Shown in pieces: positions 1 to 7,658 of a stretch of 29,253 nt of DNA (position 1 is the first letter of the stretch; each line of letters starts with the position of its first letter). The stretch comes from an uncultured Desulfovibrio sp. (GTDB lineage: Bacteria > Desulfobacterota > Desulfovibrionia > Desulfovibrionales > Desulfovibrionaceae). The notes beneath the pieces are model-generated. The model was not told where the DNA came from. It saw only the letters and a list, made by a program, of their open reading frames with translations, and did no database searches. The stretch spans positions 1-29,253 of the forward strand of contig CAJUMQ010000027.1 of assembly GCA_910587035.1 (NCBI GenBank), given 5' to 3'. Both the position numbers and the translations under genes were made by a program.

Positions 1-45
1 GGCATTTGGAATATGACCGAAAGATGTCTATAATGTCCAAATGCC
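1..45. repeat. Inverted repeat, 10-bp perfect arms
   Basis: The arm GGCATTTGGA (1-10) is exactly complementary to TCCAAATGCC (36-45), with a 25-nt loop. It lies just past the stop of the minus-strand gene that ends at 60, so it could be part of that gene's terminator or the end of a mobile element. The window starts at its first base, so whether a T-tract or further repeat follows cannot be seen. Confidence 0.5.
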
Positions 46-59
46 TTCTAATACCTTTA

Positions 60-404
60 TTACACTATTTGTTGATCGTTAAATGGAATGAGCAGAATCC
101 GGCCATTTGCTTCTATATGTACTTCATATAGACGACTGGGGCTTAAATTTGTAAGTCGTTTAATCGTTATAGTATCCTTCACAATTAAAATTCGTGATGT
201 CAAATTTAACGCATCCAAAAATTCTTGATTTCTAGCGACAGCTAAATTGCTTAAAATATTATTTACAAGATCCAGACGTTTTTTTGTAATAATAGCGATT
301 GATTTATTAGTGTATCCTTTCTTCCATAACTCAAGACATATATTTTCAAATTCAGCTCGCTCAACTGAAGACATTCGATTGGGTGCAGACCTTTTTTTTG
401 GCAC
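60..404 (-). CDS. Hypothetical protein, 114 aa, AT-rich
   Basis: I do not recognise this protein. The GTG start is supported by an AAAGGAG ribosome site eight bases upstream (413-419). The N-terminus is basic (MPKKRSAPNR). Residues of about 14-55 read as two or three helices with a pattern like a helix-turn-helix (KKGYTNKSIAIITKKRLDLV), followed by a strand-rich C-terminal half ending in LIPFNDQQIV. There is no signal peptide or membrane segment. A small DNA-binding or phage/island accessory role is only a guess. Base composition is clearly lower in GC than the metabolic genes to the right, which fits an island. A TTGACA box lies upstream on the minus strand near 462-467, but no good -10 follows it at normal spacing. 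Confidence 0.6.
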   Translation of the reverse strand: MPKKRSAPNRMSSVERAEFENICLELWKKGYTNKSIAIITKKRLDLVNNILSNLAVARNQEFLDALNLTSRILIVKDTITIKRLTNLSPSRLYEVHIEANGRILLIPFNDQQIV

Positions 405-493
405 AGATTATTCTCCTTTAAGTTAAATAATTTAGCCAATTTCCTTTATTCTCTATTCAATTGTCAAAAATCAATACGCTGAAAACAATGACT

Positions 494-718
494 TCATCTC
501 AAACTTGAATTTTTCAATGCCCACGCCAAAAATTCATCTCGAACAATAAGAATTTTCCTTGGACTTATCTTGACAAAGCAACTTTCAGGAATTGTCCCTT
601 TGCAGCGCAGGTTTTTTACCGTCCTCCACCTGAAAATGGAGTCCGACAGTTCATCGAGCCTGTTTGCCAGGAATTTTTCCGGCATTTTGGGAAATAACTC
701 TTGCAGGGTATGGGACAT
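494..718 (-). CDS. Small excisionase/AlpA-like DNA-binding protein (putative)
   Basis: The protein is 74 aa if it starts at the ATG at 718, which has GGAGGT four bases upstream. The longer reading from 730 would place that same ribosome site inside the coding sequence and has no ribosome site of its own, so 718 is preferred. The C-terminal half (GTIPESCFVKISPRKILIVR then DEFLAWAL) follows the pattern of winged-helix excisionase/AlpA proteins, where 'IP...C.I..GRK.LI.RDEFL.WA' forms the wing and final helix. The N-terminal part (LQELFPKMPEKFLANRLDEL) would hold the recognition helices. Such proteins direct excision or transcription in phages and islands. Family membership is inferred from motif shape only. 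No integrase is visible in the window. Confidence 0.5.
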   Translation of the reverse strand: MSHTLQELFPKMPEKFLANRLDELSDSIFRWRTVKNLRCKGTIPESCFVKISPRKILIVRDEFLAWALKNSSLR

Positions 719-811
719 GACACCTCCCATTTTTCTGAATGGTGGTAAGCCAGAGAACTGGCGCCTCTACAGTAATGGGTGGGTTGTCAGTAGGGAATTT
801 TTGTGCGAAAA

Positions 812-900
812 GATTTGAGCATCAAATCAGACACGGAACCGCTGCAACGGTTTTCTGCTGACAACCCGGATACCTCTGGTGTTCGGGTTTTTTATTTTTT
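812..900 (+). ncRNA. Candidate small structured RNA (three hairpins plus terminator)
   Basis: Three consecutive perfect or near-perfect hairpins lie on the plus strand. The first has arms GATTTGA/TCAAATC (812-818/822-828) with loop GCA. The second has AACCG/CGGTT (837-841/848-852), extended by two G-U pairs. The third is a 12-bp stem (863-874/878-889) with loop TCT followed by a T-rich tail. No convincing ORF precedes the terminator on this strand, so a small RNA is one explanation. A promoter is not obvious: TTGTCA at 784-789 has no good -10. The 3' end lies against the end of the convergent gene at 892, so the terminator alone could also serve to block read-through. Confidence 0.35.
863..900 (+). 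terminator. Intrinsic terminator, plus strand
   Basis: A 12-bp stem (AACCCGGATACC with its partner at 878-889, two G-U pairs) is capped by TCT and followed by TTTTATTTTTT. The T-tract exists only in the plus direction. The convergent minus-strand gene stops within the T-tract at 892. Confidence 0.75.
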
Positions 901-1536
901 CATCTCTACCTCTCTTTGGGTTTGAAATCGTGCTCTCGATCTGCATGTCTCTGAGCAAAAGACAGTTTTTGGGCCTTTAGCCTGAAAAAACTTGCCACAA
1001 TTTTTGCATTTTTTGGTCCACTCAAAGTGCACTGGCGAACTTCCAAGAGCTGGAACAAGAATGCCAAAAAGGTCCACTGCGTCCTCAAAGGTTATATTCC
1101 CCTGTTCTGGAGCGCCTGCGAGACAAACTTGAAATTTCCATGCATCATCCTTCAAAGGAGCAATGGTCAAGAAGTTCTGGCGCTGACATTTTTGGAAAAT
1201 GCAGGTGATTTCTAGATATGGAACTTCACCCTTGGAACATTTTTCCAAAAAAAGGCGCGCAAATTGAGCCTTTTTCTCAACCGAAGTCAAATCAGCCTCG
1301 GTAATCAATCGTTTGACGCATATACTGTATGGCGATTCAGCAACCAGTTTTGGCAATTTTTCTTCCTGCTCCATGTCTCCTTCGGAAAAAAAAATCATTT
1401 CGTCCTTGCCACCTAGCTGGATAAAATTTTTTCCATCTTTGGTGATGCCATGTTTGCGGCAAAACGCTTCAAAATCCGCGAGCGATGGTCTGTTGAGATT
1501 AGCAAGATCATGGATAAAGTGAATTTCTTGGGCCAT
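892..1536 (-). CDS. Zinc-finger (CGNR-like) hypothetical protein, 214 aa
   Basis: The C-terminus carries a four-cysteine zinc site: Cys177 and Cys180 (KKCKNCGKFF), then Cys194 and Cys198 (VFCSETCRSRAR), followed by a basic tail. This is the shape of the CGNR/FCS-type zinc finger that ends many ABATE-like and phage-associated regulators. The preceding 170 residues are not recognised; they contain no signal peptide or membrane span. The start at 1536 is chosen because GAGGTG lies six to seven bases upstream and a consensus promoter sits just before it. The start at 1554 would leave almost no leader. The gene is monocistronic and lies between the tRNA-Ala terminator and the excisionase-like gene, so it is probably part of the same island. 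A DNA-binding or regulatory role is inferred from the finger alone. Confidence 0.7.
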   Translation of the reverse strand: MAQEIHFIHDLANLNRPSLADFEAFCRKHGITKDGKNFIQLGGKDEMIFFSEGDMEQEEKLPKLVAESPYSICVKRLITEADLTSVEKKAQFARLFLEKCSKGEVPYLEITCIFQKCQRQNFLTIAPLKDDAWKFQVCLAGAPEQGNITFEDAVDLFGILVPALGSSPVHFEWTKKCKNCGKFFQAKGPKTVFCSETCRSRARFQTQREVEMKK

Positions 1537-1556
1537 TCCAATCACCTCGTGCAAGA

Positions 1557-1585
1557 AATTTATGCCCGTTCGAATCTCTTGTCAA
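1557..1585 (-). promoter_or_regulatory. Sigma-70 promoter of the zinc-finger gene
   Basis: Reading the minus strand, a perfect -35 TTGACA (1585-1580) is followed after 17 bases by the -10 TAAATT (1562-1557). The expected start of transcription is near 1550, fourteen bases before the ATG at 1536, leaving room for the GAGGTG ribosome site. Confidence 0.75.
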
Positions 1586-1648
1586 CAAATTTACCTAAAA
1601 AAAATTGTAATTCTTGGTTTTAAGCCCAAAAAAATTAAATCTTTTCCC

Positions 1649-1670
1649 AGTGGTAAAAGAGTGGTAAAAA
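1649..1670. repeat. Tandem 11-bp direct repeat
   Basis: Two adjacent copies of AGTGGTAAAA plus one base (1649-1659 and 1660-1670). They lie between the tRNA-Ala terminator and the zinc-finger gene promoter. Paired short repeats near a tRNA 3' end can be integrase arm sites, but two copies is weak evidence. Confidence 0.5.
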
Positions 1671-1683
1671 ATCGGCTCAAAAT

Positions 1684-1715
1684 AAAAAAAGGAGTTATGC
1701 TCTTCGCATAACCCC
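1684..1715 (-). terminator. Intrinsic terminator of tRNA-Ala
   Basis: On the minus strand a ten-pair stem with one mismatch (arms 1691-1700 and 1706-1715, loop of five) is followed directly by seven T (the A run at 1684-1690). It starts ten bases past the tRNA CCA end. Confidence 0.9.
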
Positions 1716-1725
1716 TTGAAATTCC

Positions 1726-1801
<76 letters not shown>

Positions 1802-1811
1802 AACAACGATG

Positions 1812-1840
1812 CTTTTAAGCCAAACCGGACTCCATGTCAA
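1812..1840 (-). promoter_or_regulatory. Sigma-70 promoter of tRNA-Ala
   Basis: On the minus strand the -35 is a perfect TTGACA (1840-1835), the spacer is 17 bases, and the -10 is TAAAAG (1817-1812). The -10 ends eleven bases before the mature tRNA 5' end at 1801. Confidence 0.8.
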
Positions 1841-2050
1841 TAATTATTTCAAAAAAATTTCCGGTTAACTCAAAGAGCATTCAACATGGCAAGAAAAACT
1901 GTTTGAGTGTCAAATGCTCTGGGGAACTCTCCCTGGAGCGGGGCGCATGGTTTGCGCTCCACTCCATTATTACCCTGAAAAAACGGGCACTAAAGCTGGC
2001 CATGCAAGCCACGTCATTGCCAAAAGCTTTTGACGCAAGTTTGCATCATG

Positions 2051-2941
2051 TCAGGCTGATTTTGGAATATTAATCAGATGGCCGCTATATATACCGGGGA
2101 TCTTCTCTTTCTCATCTCTGGCCAGGGCAACCAGGCTTTCAAGGTCTATCCCTGTCTCAAAGCCCATTTCATTGAGCATATTGACCAGATCCTCAGTGGC
2201 CGTATTGCCGGAAGCCCCTGGCGCGAAGGGGCAGCCACCCAGGCCTCCCAATGTGCTTTGGACATAATCTATGCCCGCCTCAATGGCGGCAAGTGTGTTT
2301 GCCATGCCCATATTACGCGTGTCGTGGATATGTGCCTGGAATACACAATCTGGGAACTTTTCCCGCACAGTGTGCACAACCTCGCGCACCTGCGCTGGAT
2401 TGGCCATGCCTGTGGTATCACAGAGTGTAAACTCCCTCACGCCCAGATCATAGGCCCTCTGCAGGAAAGAGACCAGTCTTTCCGTGGGAATTTTCCCCTC
2501 AAAGGGGCAGCCAAAGGCTGTTGCCACATCCACGGAAACATCCATATCAGGAAACGCCTCGCGAATTTTCGCAAGTTCGGCGAATGATTCATCATGGGAG
2601 CGACGGATATTGGCCTTGTTATGGCTTTCCGACAGCGAAATCACATTCGTGACCTTTTTCATGCCGATGTCATGGGCTGTCTGCGCACCACGCAGATTTG
2701 GCACCAGCGCGAACAAATCAAGATCAGGGTGACTTTTGAGTGCCTCCCTGGCCACATCTACAGCATCCTTCATTTGCGGTATGGCTTTGGGGCTGACAAA
2801 TGACGTAATCTGCATATGGCGTATGCCACTGTCAGCCAGCCCGTCTATATAACGGAGTTTTTCCTCCACAGGCACATAATCGCACAAATTCTGAAAACCA
2901 TCCCTGGGGCCAACTTCCACGATATTGATTTTGCGTGCCAT
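2051..2941 (-). CDS. mvaB: Hydroxymethylglutaryl-CoA lyase family protein
   Basis: A 296-aa TIM-barrel lyase of the DRE-TIM metallolyase superfamily, full length for HMG-CoA lyase. Visible active-site features are Arg13-Asp14 (VEVGPRDGFQN), the metal-binding pair His204 and His206 (AHIHDTRN), and the catalytic loop cysteine Cys237 in GGLGGCPFAPGASGN with Asn246 as a further ligand. These match the known HMG-CoA lyase set. The family cleaves 3-hydroxy-3-methylglutaryl-CoA to acetyl-CoA and acetoacetate. Some relatives act on other 3-hydroxyacyl-CoA esters, so the true substrate is open. The start at 2941 is preferred over the upstream one at 3016 because a G-rich ribosome site (GGGGGA) precedes it and the homologous part begins there. 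It follows the CoA-transferase gene by 133 bases on the same strand, suggesting one operon in which the transferase makes the thioester for this lyase. Confidence 0.9.
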   Translation of the reverse strand: MARKINIVEVGPRDGFQNLCDYVPVEEKLRYIDGLADSGIRHMQITSFVSPKAIPQMKDAVDVAREALKSHPDLDLFALVPNLRGAQTAHDIGMKKVTNVISLSESHNKANIRRSHDESFAELAKIREAFPDMDVSVDVATAFGCPFEGKIPTERLVSFLQRAYDLGVREFTLCDTTGMANPAQVREVVHTVREKFPDCVFQAHIHDTRNMGMANTLAAIEAGIDYVQSTLGGLGGCPFAPGASGNTATEDLVNMLNEMGFETGIDLESLVALARDEKEKIPGIYSGHLINIPKSA

Positions 2942-3074
2942 AAAAATCCCCCATGGCGTTTCGCTTTGAATATATCCCTGCAGCGAAACGTCATTCCCCT
3001 TGTGATAATTCCGCACATGGATTTGCCATATGCAATTCCGTCATAGCCTGTTTCTCATATTCATGTGAAACACG

Positions 3075-4271
3075 CTAGATGACCTTTTCCTCTGCCAAGG
3101 CGTCAATTTCGGCATCCGTAAGGCCAGCCAGCTCCTTGAGCACATCATGGTTATGCTGACCGAGCAGAGGTGCCGGCTTGAAAGTGTCAATCTTGTGGTT
3201 GGTGAGTTTTATCTGGTTGCCAGTGATCTTGAATTTACCAGCCTTGGGATGTTCTATTTCCACGAACATCTCCCTAGCGCCTGCGATATGCGGATCCTTG
3301 GCTACCCTGTCGATTGTATTGATGGGCGCCGCAGGCACACCGGCCTTGAGCAGAATGTCCACGGCCTCGTCAATGGTCTTGTCTTTCAGCCATTCTTCAA
3401 TATGCGGCTTGAGTTCCGCATGGTTGATCACACGCAGATTGTTGTCGGCAAAGAGGGGATTTTCCAGGAGCTCCGGGGTCCCCATGACATCGCAAAGGAT
3501 TGTGAAAAGCTTCTGGTTGCCAGCGCCGATGACGAGCATTCCGTCCTTGGCCTCGAAGGAATCATAGGGATAAATAGCCTCATAGCGGTTGCCAATGCGC
3601 TGGGGAGTTTTCCCGGAAACCAGGTAAAGAGTGTTGATGATCTCCAGCGATGAGACCATGCTGTCCACCAGGGAGACATCAACCTTTTCGCCCTTTCCGG
3701 TCTTTAATCTGTTGATATAGGCTGCAAGAATGCCAACGCAGCAGCTGATGCCGCCCATGACATCCGAGATGGCGGTGCCAGTGCGCGTGGGTGCGCCACC
3801 TGGCCAGCCTGTTGTGCTCATAAGGCCGCTCATGGCCTGGCCGATGATGTCATAGCCTGGTCTCTGGCTGTAGGGGCCATAATGGCCAAACCCGGAAACG
3901 GCGCCATAAATGATGGCAGGGTTGATTTTTTTCAATTCCTCATAGCCAAGGCCAAGTTTGTCCATCACGCCTGGACGATAATTCTCCAGCACGATATCAC
4001 TCTTGGCCACCAGCTTGCGGAAAATCTCCTTGCCTTTCTCGGACTTGAGATTGAGGGTTATTCCGCGCTTGTTGCGATTAAGATTCATAAAATAGGCGCT
4101 TTCACCGTTAATTATCGGATAATTGATACGGGCATCATCCCCTCTACCAGGCACTTCCACCTTTATGACTTCCGCTCCCATGTCCGCCAGTAGCATACCG
4201 CAATAGGGACCGGCCAGAACCCGGCTCAAATCCAGCACCCTGATACCATCAAGAAGACCTTTTTCAGCCAT
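3075..4271 (-). CDS. Class III (CaiB/BaiF, formyl-CoA transferase-like) CoA-transferase
   Basis: A 398-aa protein, the usual length of family III CoA-transferases. The N-terminus LLDGIRVLDLSRVLAGPYC, then GAEVIKVE and the NRNKRGITLNLK segment, is the standard nucleotide-binding start of the interlocked dimer. The likely catalytic aspartate that forms the aspartyl-CoA anhydride is Asp170 (TAISDVMGG). The C-terminal part shows the family's GVPAAPINT and LGQHNHDVL blocks. It moves CoA from a donor thioester to a carboxylate. In animals a member of this family (SUGCT) activates glutarate and HMG, and in bacteria relatives act on malate, itaconate, mesaconate and oxalate. Upstream of and probably co-transcribed with the HMG-CoA-lyase gene, so it most likely makes that enzyme's substrate. 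Ribosome site GGGAGG eight bases before the ATG. Confidence 0.92.
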   Translation of the reverse strand: MAEKGLLDGIRVLDLSRVLAGPYCGMLLADMGAEVIKVEVPGRGDDARINYPIINGESAYFMNLNRNKRGITLNLKSEKGKEIFRKLVAKSDIVLENYRPGVMDKLGLGYEELKKINPAIIYGAVSGFGHYGPYSQRPGYDIIGQAMSGLMSTTGWPGGAPTRTGTAISDVMGGISCCVGILAAYINRLKTGKGEKVDVSLVDSMVSSLEIINTLYLVSGKTPQRIGNRYEAIYPYDSFEAKDGMLVIGAGNQKLFTILCDVMGTPELLENPLFADNNLRVINHAELKPHIEEWLKDKTIDEAVDILLKAGVPAAPINTIDRVAKDPHIAGAREMFVEIEHPKAGKFKITGNQIKLTNHKIDTFKPAPLLGQHNHDVLKELAGLTDAEIDALAEEKVI

Positions 4272-4483
4272 CGATATACCCTCCCCTGTTTATTGAATTT
4301 TTAATAAACTATCTTTTTGTGATATAATGTAAATATATAATTTTAATTATCTGGCTATTCATCAAAGTTTATGTTCGCGCCCGGCCATTGCGGCCAAATG
4401 CATAAAATGGCAGAATCCAGAAGAGTCAGAAAATTCATTTTTAAGGTTGGATGATTAGTTACGGACATAAAGGAGCAGGACAT
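4272..4483. promoter_or_regulatory. Divergent promoter region between CoA-transferase and larA-like genes
   Basis: 212 bases separate two divergent starts. A dyad with arms GTTTATT (4288-4294) and AATAAAC (4303-4309), loop of eight, lies 17 bases ahead of the CoA-transferase ATG, a good position for an operator. A perfect TATAAT occurs on the plus strand at 4323-4328 in a very AT-rich stretch, but its -35 is not clear. No sigma-54 -24/-12 element was found. AAAGGAG at 4469-4475 is the ribosome site of the larA-like gene. Confidence 0.45.
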
Positions 4484-5752
4484 ATGAAGCATAAATTCGA
4501 GCTGGCATATGGCAATGATTTTATTCCACTGGAAATTCCCGCATCCGTTGAGCCACAAGTGATTCTTCCTGGCAAGGTTCAGGCGCTTGAAAATCCGCTC
4601 AGGGAAGTGAAAGCTGCGCTGACAAATCCAACAGGTACTCCTCCCCTGCTGGAGATGCTGCAAAACCGCAAACCTGGCAAGGTCACAGTTGTTGTCAATG
4701 ATGAAACTCGGCCCACGCCATATGACATGATTTTTCCACCCCTGTTAGAAATATTTAAACAGGCTGGCATAACTGATGATCAGGTTGTGTTTGTGATTGC
4801 CACGGGGATTCATGATCCCATGTCGCCTGAGTTGTGCTCCCGCACTTATGGACGTGAGATGGTTTCCCGTTTTCGCTTTGTGAATCATGAATCGCGTGAC
4901 ACATCTTCCCTTGTCGACCTGGGCCTGACTCCCTCCGGATATAAATGCATGCTCAACAGGCTGGCTGTGGAAACGGATTTTCTGATTACCCTGGGTGTGG
5001 TGATGCCCCACTATTTTGCCGGCTTCTCCGGCGGCCGCAAATCTATTCTTCCCGGCCTTGCCGGCCATGAGACGGTGTCCTGCAATCATGCGCGCATGGT
5101 GGAGCTGCTGGATCACATGCCCCCCATTGATGAAAATCCTGTCAGTCTTGAGATGATCGAAGTGGCGCGCCAGGTTGGTGTGGATTTTATTATCAACACT
5201 GTCACAAATGATAAAAAGGAGCTGGTCTCTGTACAGGCTGGCGATCTGGTTCAGGCCTGGCGCAGGGCTGTTGATGTTTCCGCATCCATATACGAAACGC
5301 CATTTGCCAGGGAGGCGGATATAACCGTAACCTGCGCCTGCGGGTATCCTCGGGATGTGAATGTCTACCAGGCCCAGAAGGCCCTTGACCATGCCGAAAG
5401 GATCACAAAGCGTGGCGGGGATATAATCTGGGTTGGCAAATGCCAGGATGGCTTTGGCGAAAACGTATTTGTGAAATGGCTTGAAAAAAGATTGCCACCC
5501 AAAGAACTCATGAGGGAGTTTCGGGATGGCTTTGAGCTTGGAGGCCACAAGGCCTACGCCATTGCCAGGACATCGGTGCGCAATCCCATCACCCTGATTT
5601 CTGACATGTCTGCCGCTGATACTGCTCTAATGTATGCCAGCAAGGCGGATAACCTCCAGGAGGCATTCAATGCGGCTCTTGCCAGGCATGGAGACAGGGC
5701 CACTGTGGCGGTTCTGCCTTATGGTTCTCTAACGCTGCCAGTGAAAAAGTAG
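4484..5752 (+). CDS. larA: LarA-family nickel-pincer 2-hydroxyacid racemase/epimerase
   Basis: A 422-aa member of the lactate racemase LarA family, near the usual 420-430 aa. The residues that bind and use the nickel pincer (NPN) cofactor are present: Lys186 in the FSGGRKSILPG loop (the covalently attached lysine), His202 (CNHARM), and the two proton-relay histidines His110 (ATGIHD) and His176 (MPHYFAG). VNDETRPTP carries the conserved Asp73/Arg76. The family racemises or epimerises secondary 2-hydroxyacids through hydride transfer. Many members act on substrates other than lactate, and the symbol here only denotes the family. The start at 4484 has AAAGGAG eight bases upstream; the in-frame ATG at 4451 has none. 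Divergent from the CoA-transferase/lyase operon and convergent with a TRAP operon. The cofactor genes larB, larC and larE are not in this window and must be elsewhere. Confidence 0.92.
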   Translation: MKHKFELAYGNDFIPLEIPASVEPQVILPGKVQALENPLREVKAALTNPTGTPPLLEMLQNRKPGKVTVVVNDETRPTPYDMIFPPLLEIFKQAGITDDQVVFVIATGIHDPMSPELCSRTYGREMVSRFRFVNHESRDTSSLVDLGLTPSGYKCMLNRLAVETDFLITLGVVMPHYFAGFSGGRKSILPGLAGHETVSCNHARMVELLDHMPPIDENPVSLEMIEVARQVGVDFIINTVTNDKKELVSVQAGDLVQAWRRAVDVSASIYETPFAREADITVTCACGYPRDVNVYQAQKALDHAERITKRGGDIIWVGKCQDGFGENVFVKWLEKRLPPKELMREFRDGFELGGHKAYAIARTSVRNPITLISDMSAADTALMYASKADNLQEAFNAALARHGDRATVAVLPYGSLTLPVKK

Positions 5753-5767
5753 CCTGGCGGAGATATG

Positions 5768-5805
5768 AAAAAAGCCCCGGTTCGCATTGCGCGCCGGGGC
5801 TTTTT
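5768..5805. terminator. Bidirectional intrinsic terminator
   Basis: Stem GCCCCGG (5774-5780) pairs with CCGGGGC (5794-5800). It is flanked by six A on the left and five T on the right, so it ends transcription of the larA-like gene from the left and of the TRAP operon from the right. Confidence 0.93.
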
Positions 5806-5814
5806 GGCTGGAAG

Positions 5815-7086
5815 CTATTCCATCATGCCTGGCAGCACGAGAATGATATCGGGAAAGAAGATAAAGAGACACATTAGCAAAATTGTGGCGATTATATAGG
5901 GCAGGCAATAGACTACTATCTCCTCGAGTTTGAGATCAGCCAGGTTGCATGCCACAAACAGACACAACCCCACTGGGGGCGTGATCTGGCCAATGGCCAG
6001 GGTAAAGACAGTCAGCACGCCAAAAAAGATGGGATCAATGCCAAGGCTTTGCACCACAGGGAAAAATATGGGGGTCATCAACACAACCGCCACGGCATTG
6101 TCCAGGAATGTGCCCACAATGAGAAGGCAGATGCAGATAAGGAAAAGCACAACAGTGGGATTTTGAGACAGGGATCTCATGCCTATGGCAAGAGCCTGCG
6201 GAATCTCTGCGCTTGCCAGCACAAAGCTGAAACAGTGGGCAGTGGCAACCAGAAAAAGGATGATTGCCGAGCTTTTGGCGGTTGCCAGAAAAACATTGTA
6301 AAGGCTTTTCAGATTGAGAGAGCGGTGGATCCAGAAGCCGACAATAATGCCATAGACAACAGCCACAACAGCGCTTTCTGTTGGCGTGAAAATGCCCCCA
6401 TAAATGCCACCGAGAATGATTATGGGCATCAACAGGGCCCAGAAGGCCTCTTTTGTGCTCTTCCAGGTTTCTCCAGGCTTTGGCCTCTCGCCACGGGGGC
6501 AATCGAGTTTTTTGGCAAGATAGTGGTTGCACCCCATGAAGACCGCCGCTGTCAGCAGCCCGGGAATTACGCCGCCAATGAAAAGTTTGGCCACGGACGC
6601 GCCAGTGAGCACACCATAGAGGATCATTATGATGCTTGGCGGAATCAGCAGGCCAATCATGCCGGATGCCGCAACACATGCTCCAGCAAAGGCCTTGGCG
6701 TACCCTTTTTCAGTCATGGGGCCCACCATGACGCCACCAATGGCCGCGGTTGTGGCTGGAGCGGAGCCGGAAATGGCGCCAAAAAAGGTGCAGGCCGCTG
6801 TTGCCACATGCGCAAGGCCGCCCAGATAACGGCCAAAACCGCAGTTTGCCAGATTGACAAGACGCTGGGAAACACCGCCCCTGGCCATGATGTTGCCTGC
6901 AAGAATGAAGAAGGGAATGGCCATGAGCGTAAAGCCATTGGCAAAGGAATTCTGGATCAGCACGCCAACAGGATCAGTTGTGCAGAACATGATGGCGAGC
7001 ATGGAGGAGAGGCCAAGCCCTATGGAAATGGGCACATTGATGATGAGCAGAATGAAAAAGCTACCAAACAGAACTAGCGCCAGCAT
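5815..7086 (-). CDS. dctM: TRAP transporter large permease subunit (DctM), system 1
   Basis: A 423-aa, very hydrophobic protein with about 12 membrane helices and the conserved DctM blocks: AIPFFILAGNIMARGG near residue 56, then FFGAISGSAPATTAAIGG, GLLIPPSIIMILYG and the C-terminal ITPPVGLCLFVAC. In TRAP systems this subunit carries the sodium-driven transport path in the inner membrane. It is the last gene of the operon dctP-dctQ-dctM. AAGGAGG precedes the ATG and the dctQ stop lies eleven bases upstream. The shared bidirectional terminator follows. The substrate cannot be read from this subunit. Confidence 0.95.
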   Translation of the reverse strand: MLALVLFGSFFILLIINVPISIGLGLSSMLAIMFCTTDPVGVLIQNSFANGFTLMAIPFFILAGNIMARGGVSQRLVNLANCGFGRYLGGLAHVATAACTFFGAISGSAPATTAAIGGVMVGPMTEKGYAKAFAGACVAASGMIGLLIPPSIIMILYGVLTGASVAKLFIGGVIPGLLTAAVFMGCNHYLAKKLDCPRGERPKPGETWKSTKEAFWALLMPIIILGGIYGGIFTPTESAVVAVVYGIIVGFWIHRSLNLKSLYNVFLATAKSSAIILFLVATAHCFSFVLASAEIPQALAIGMRSLSQNPTVVLFLICICLLIVGTFLDNAVAVVLMTPIFFPVVQSLGIDPIFFGVLTVFTLAIGQITPPVGLCLFVACNLADLKLEEIVVYCLPYIIATILLMCLFIFFPDIILVLPGMME

Positions 7087-7097
7087 GATACCCCTCC

Positions 7098-7622
7098 TTA
7101 TGCGGCCTTGACTTCAGCCGGGTTTTGGGCGCCACAGACAAGCGAATGCAGATGCTGCAGCAGATGGGACAGGACATTCAGGGCCATGAAGACACTGGCA
7201 AGGGGAATGGCCAGCTGAATGACGCCCATGGGCAGCCAGGGCATGCTTGTGGCTGTTTCGCCAAAGCTGAACACCAGGCGACAGACCTCAAAGCCCTTGT
7301 CTATGTACATGCCAAGGAACCAGAGGCAGCAGAGATCGGCCACACAGAGAAGCAGGGCGCGGCAGCGCAGGGATGGCACATGATTTACAAAATAGCTTAC
7401 GGAGATATGCGTGTTTTCGTAAAAGGCCACGCTGGCGCCCAGGAATGTTGCCCAGTGGAAGAAATAGCTTGCCAGCTCCTCGGACCATGACAGGGCATCG
7501 TTAAGCGCGTAACGGCAGATTACCTGAGTAAACACAAGTATGACCATGCAGATAAAGCAGATGACCATTACCACGCAGAGAATGCGGTTGATCTTTGTAT
7601 TGAACTTCTTGAGCAATTCCAT
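7098..7622 (-). CDS. dctQ: TRAP transporter small permease subunit (DctQ), system 1
   Basis: 174 aa with four predicted membrane helices, typical of DctQ. The signature between helices one and two (TQVICRYALNDALSWSEELA), followed by ATFLGASVAFYENTHISV, is the standard DctQ arrangement. The subunit forms the inner-membrane complex with DctM and helps dock the periplasmic binding protein. GGAGG five bases before the ATG. The gene lies between dctP and dctM on the minus strand. A strong hairpin in the dctP-dctQ gap probably lowers its expression relative to dctP. Confidence 0.93.
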   Translation of the reverse strand: MELLKKFNTKINRILCVVMVICFICMVILVFTQVICRYALNDALSWSEELASYFFHWATFLGASVAFYENTHISVSYFVNHVPSLRCRALLLCVADLCCLWFLGMYIDKGFEVCRLVFSFGETATSMPWLPMGVIQLAIPLASVFMALNVLSHLLQHLHSLVCGAQNPAEVKAA

Positions 7623-7658
7623 AAGTCCTCCGGAGCGGAACAGCTACAGCATGGCATA

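Noticed and set aside
1977..2005. Possible minus-strand terminator of the CoA-transferase/lyase operon (six T after GGC/GCC)
   Set aside because: The stem is only three to four pairs, too weak to call without experiment.
1834..2073. 79-aa plus-strand ORF between tRNA-Ala and the lyase gene
   Set aside because: No ribosome site, no recognisable features, and its start lies inside the tRNA promoter.
6049..7077. 342-aa plus-strand ORF antisense to dctM (system 1)
   Set aside because: Low-complexity His/Asn/Gly-rich product, no ribosome site, and fully overlapped by a conserved permease gene.
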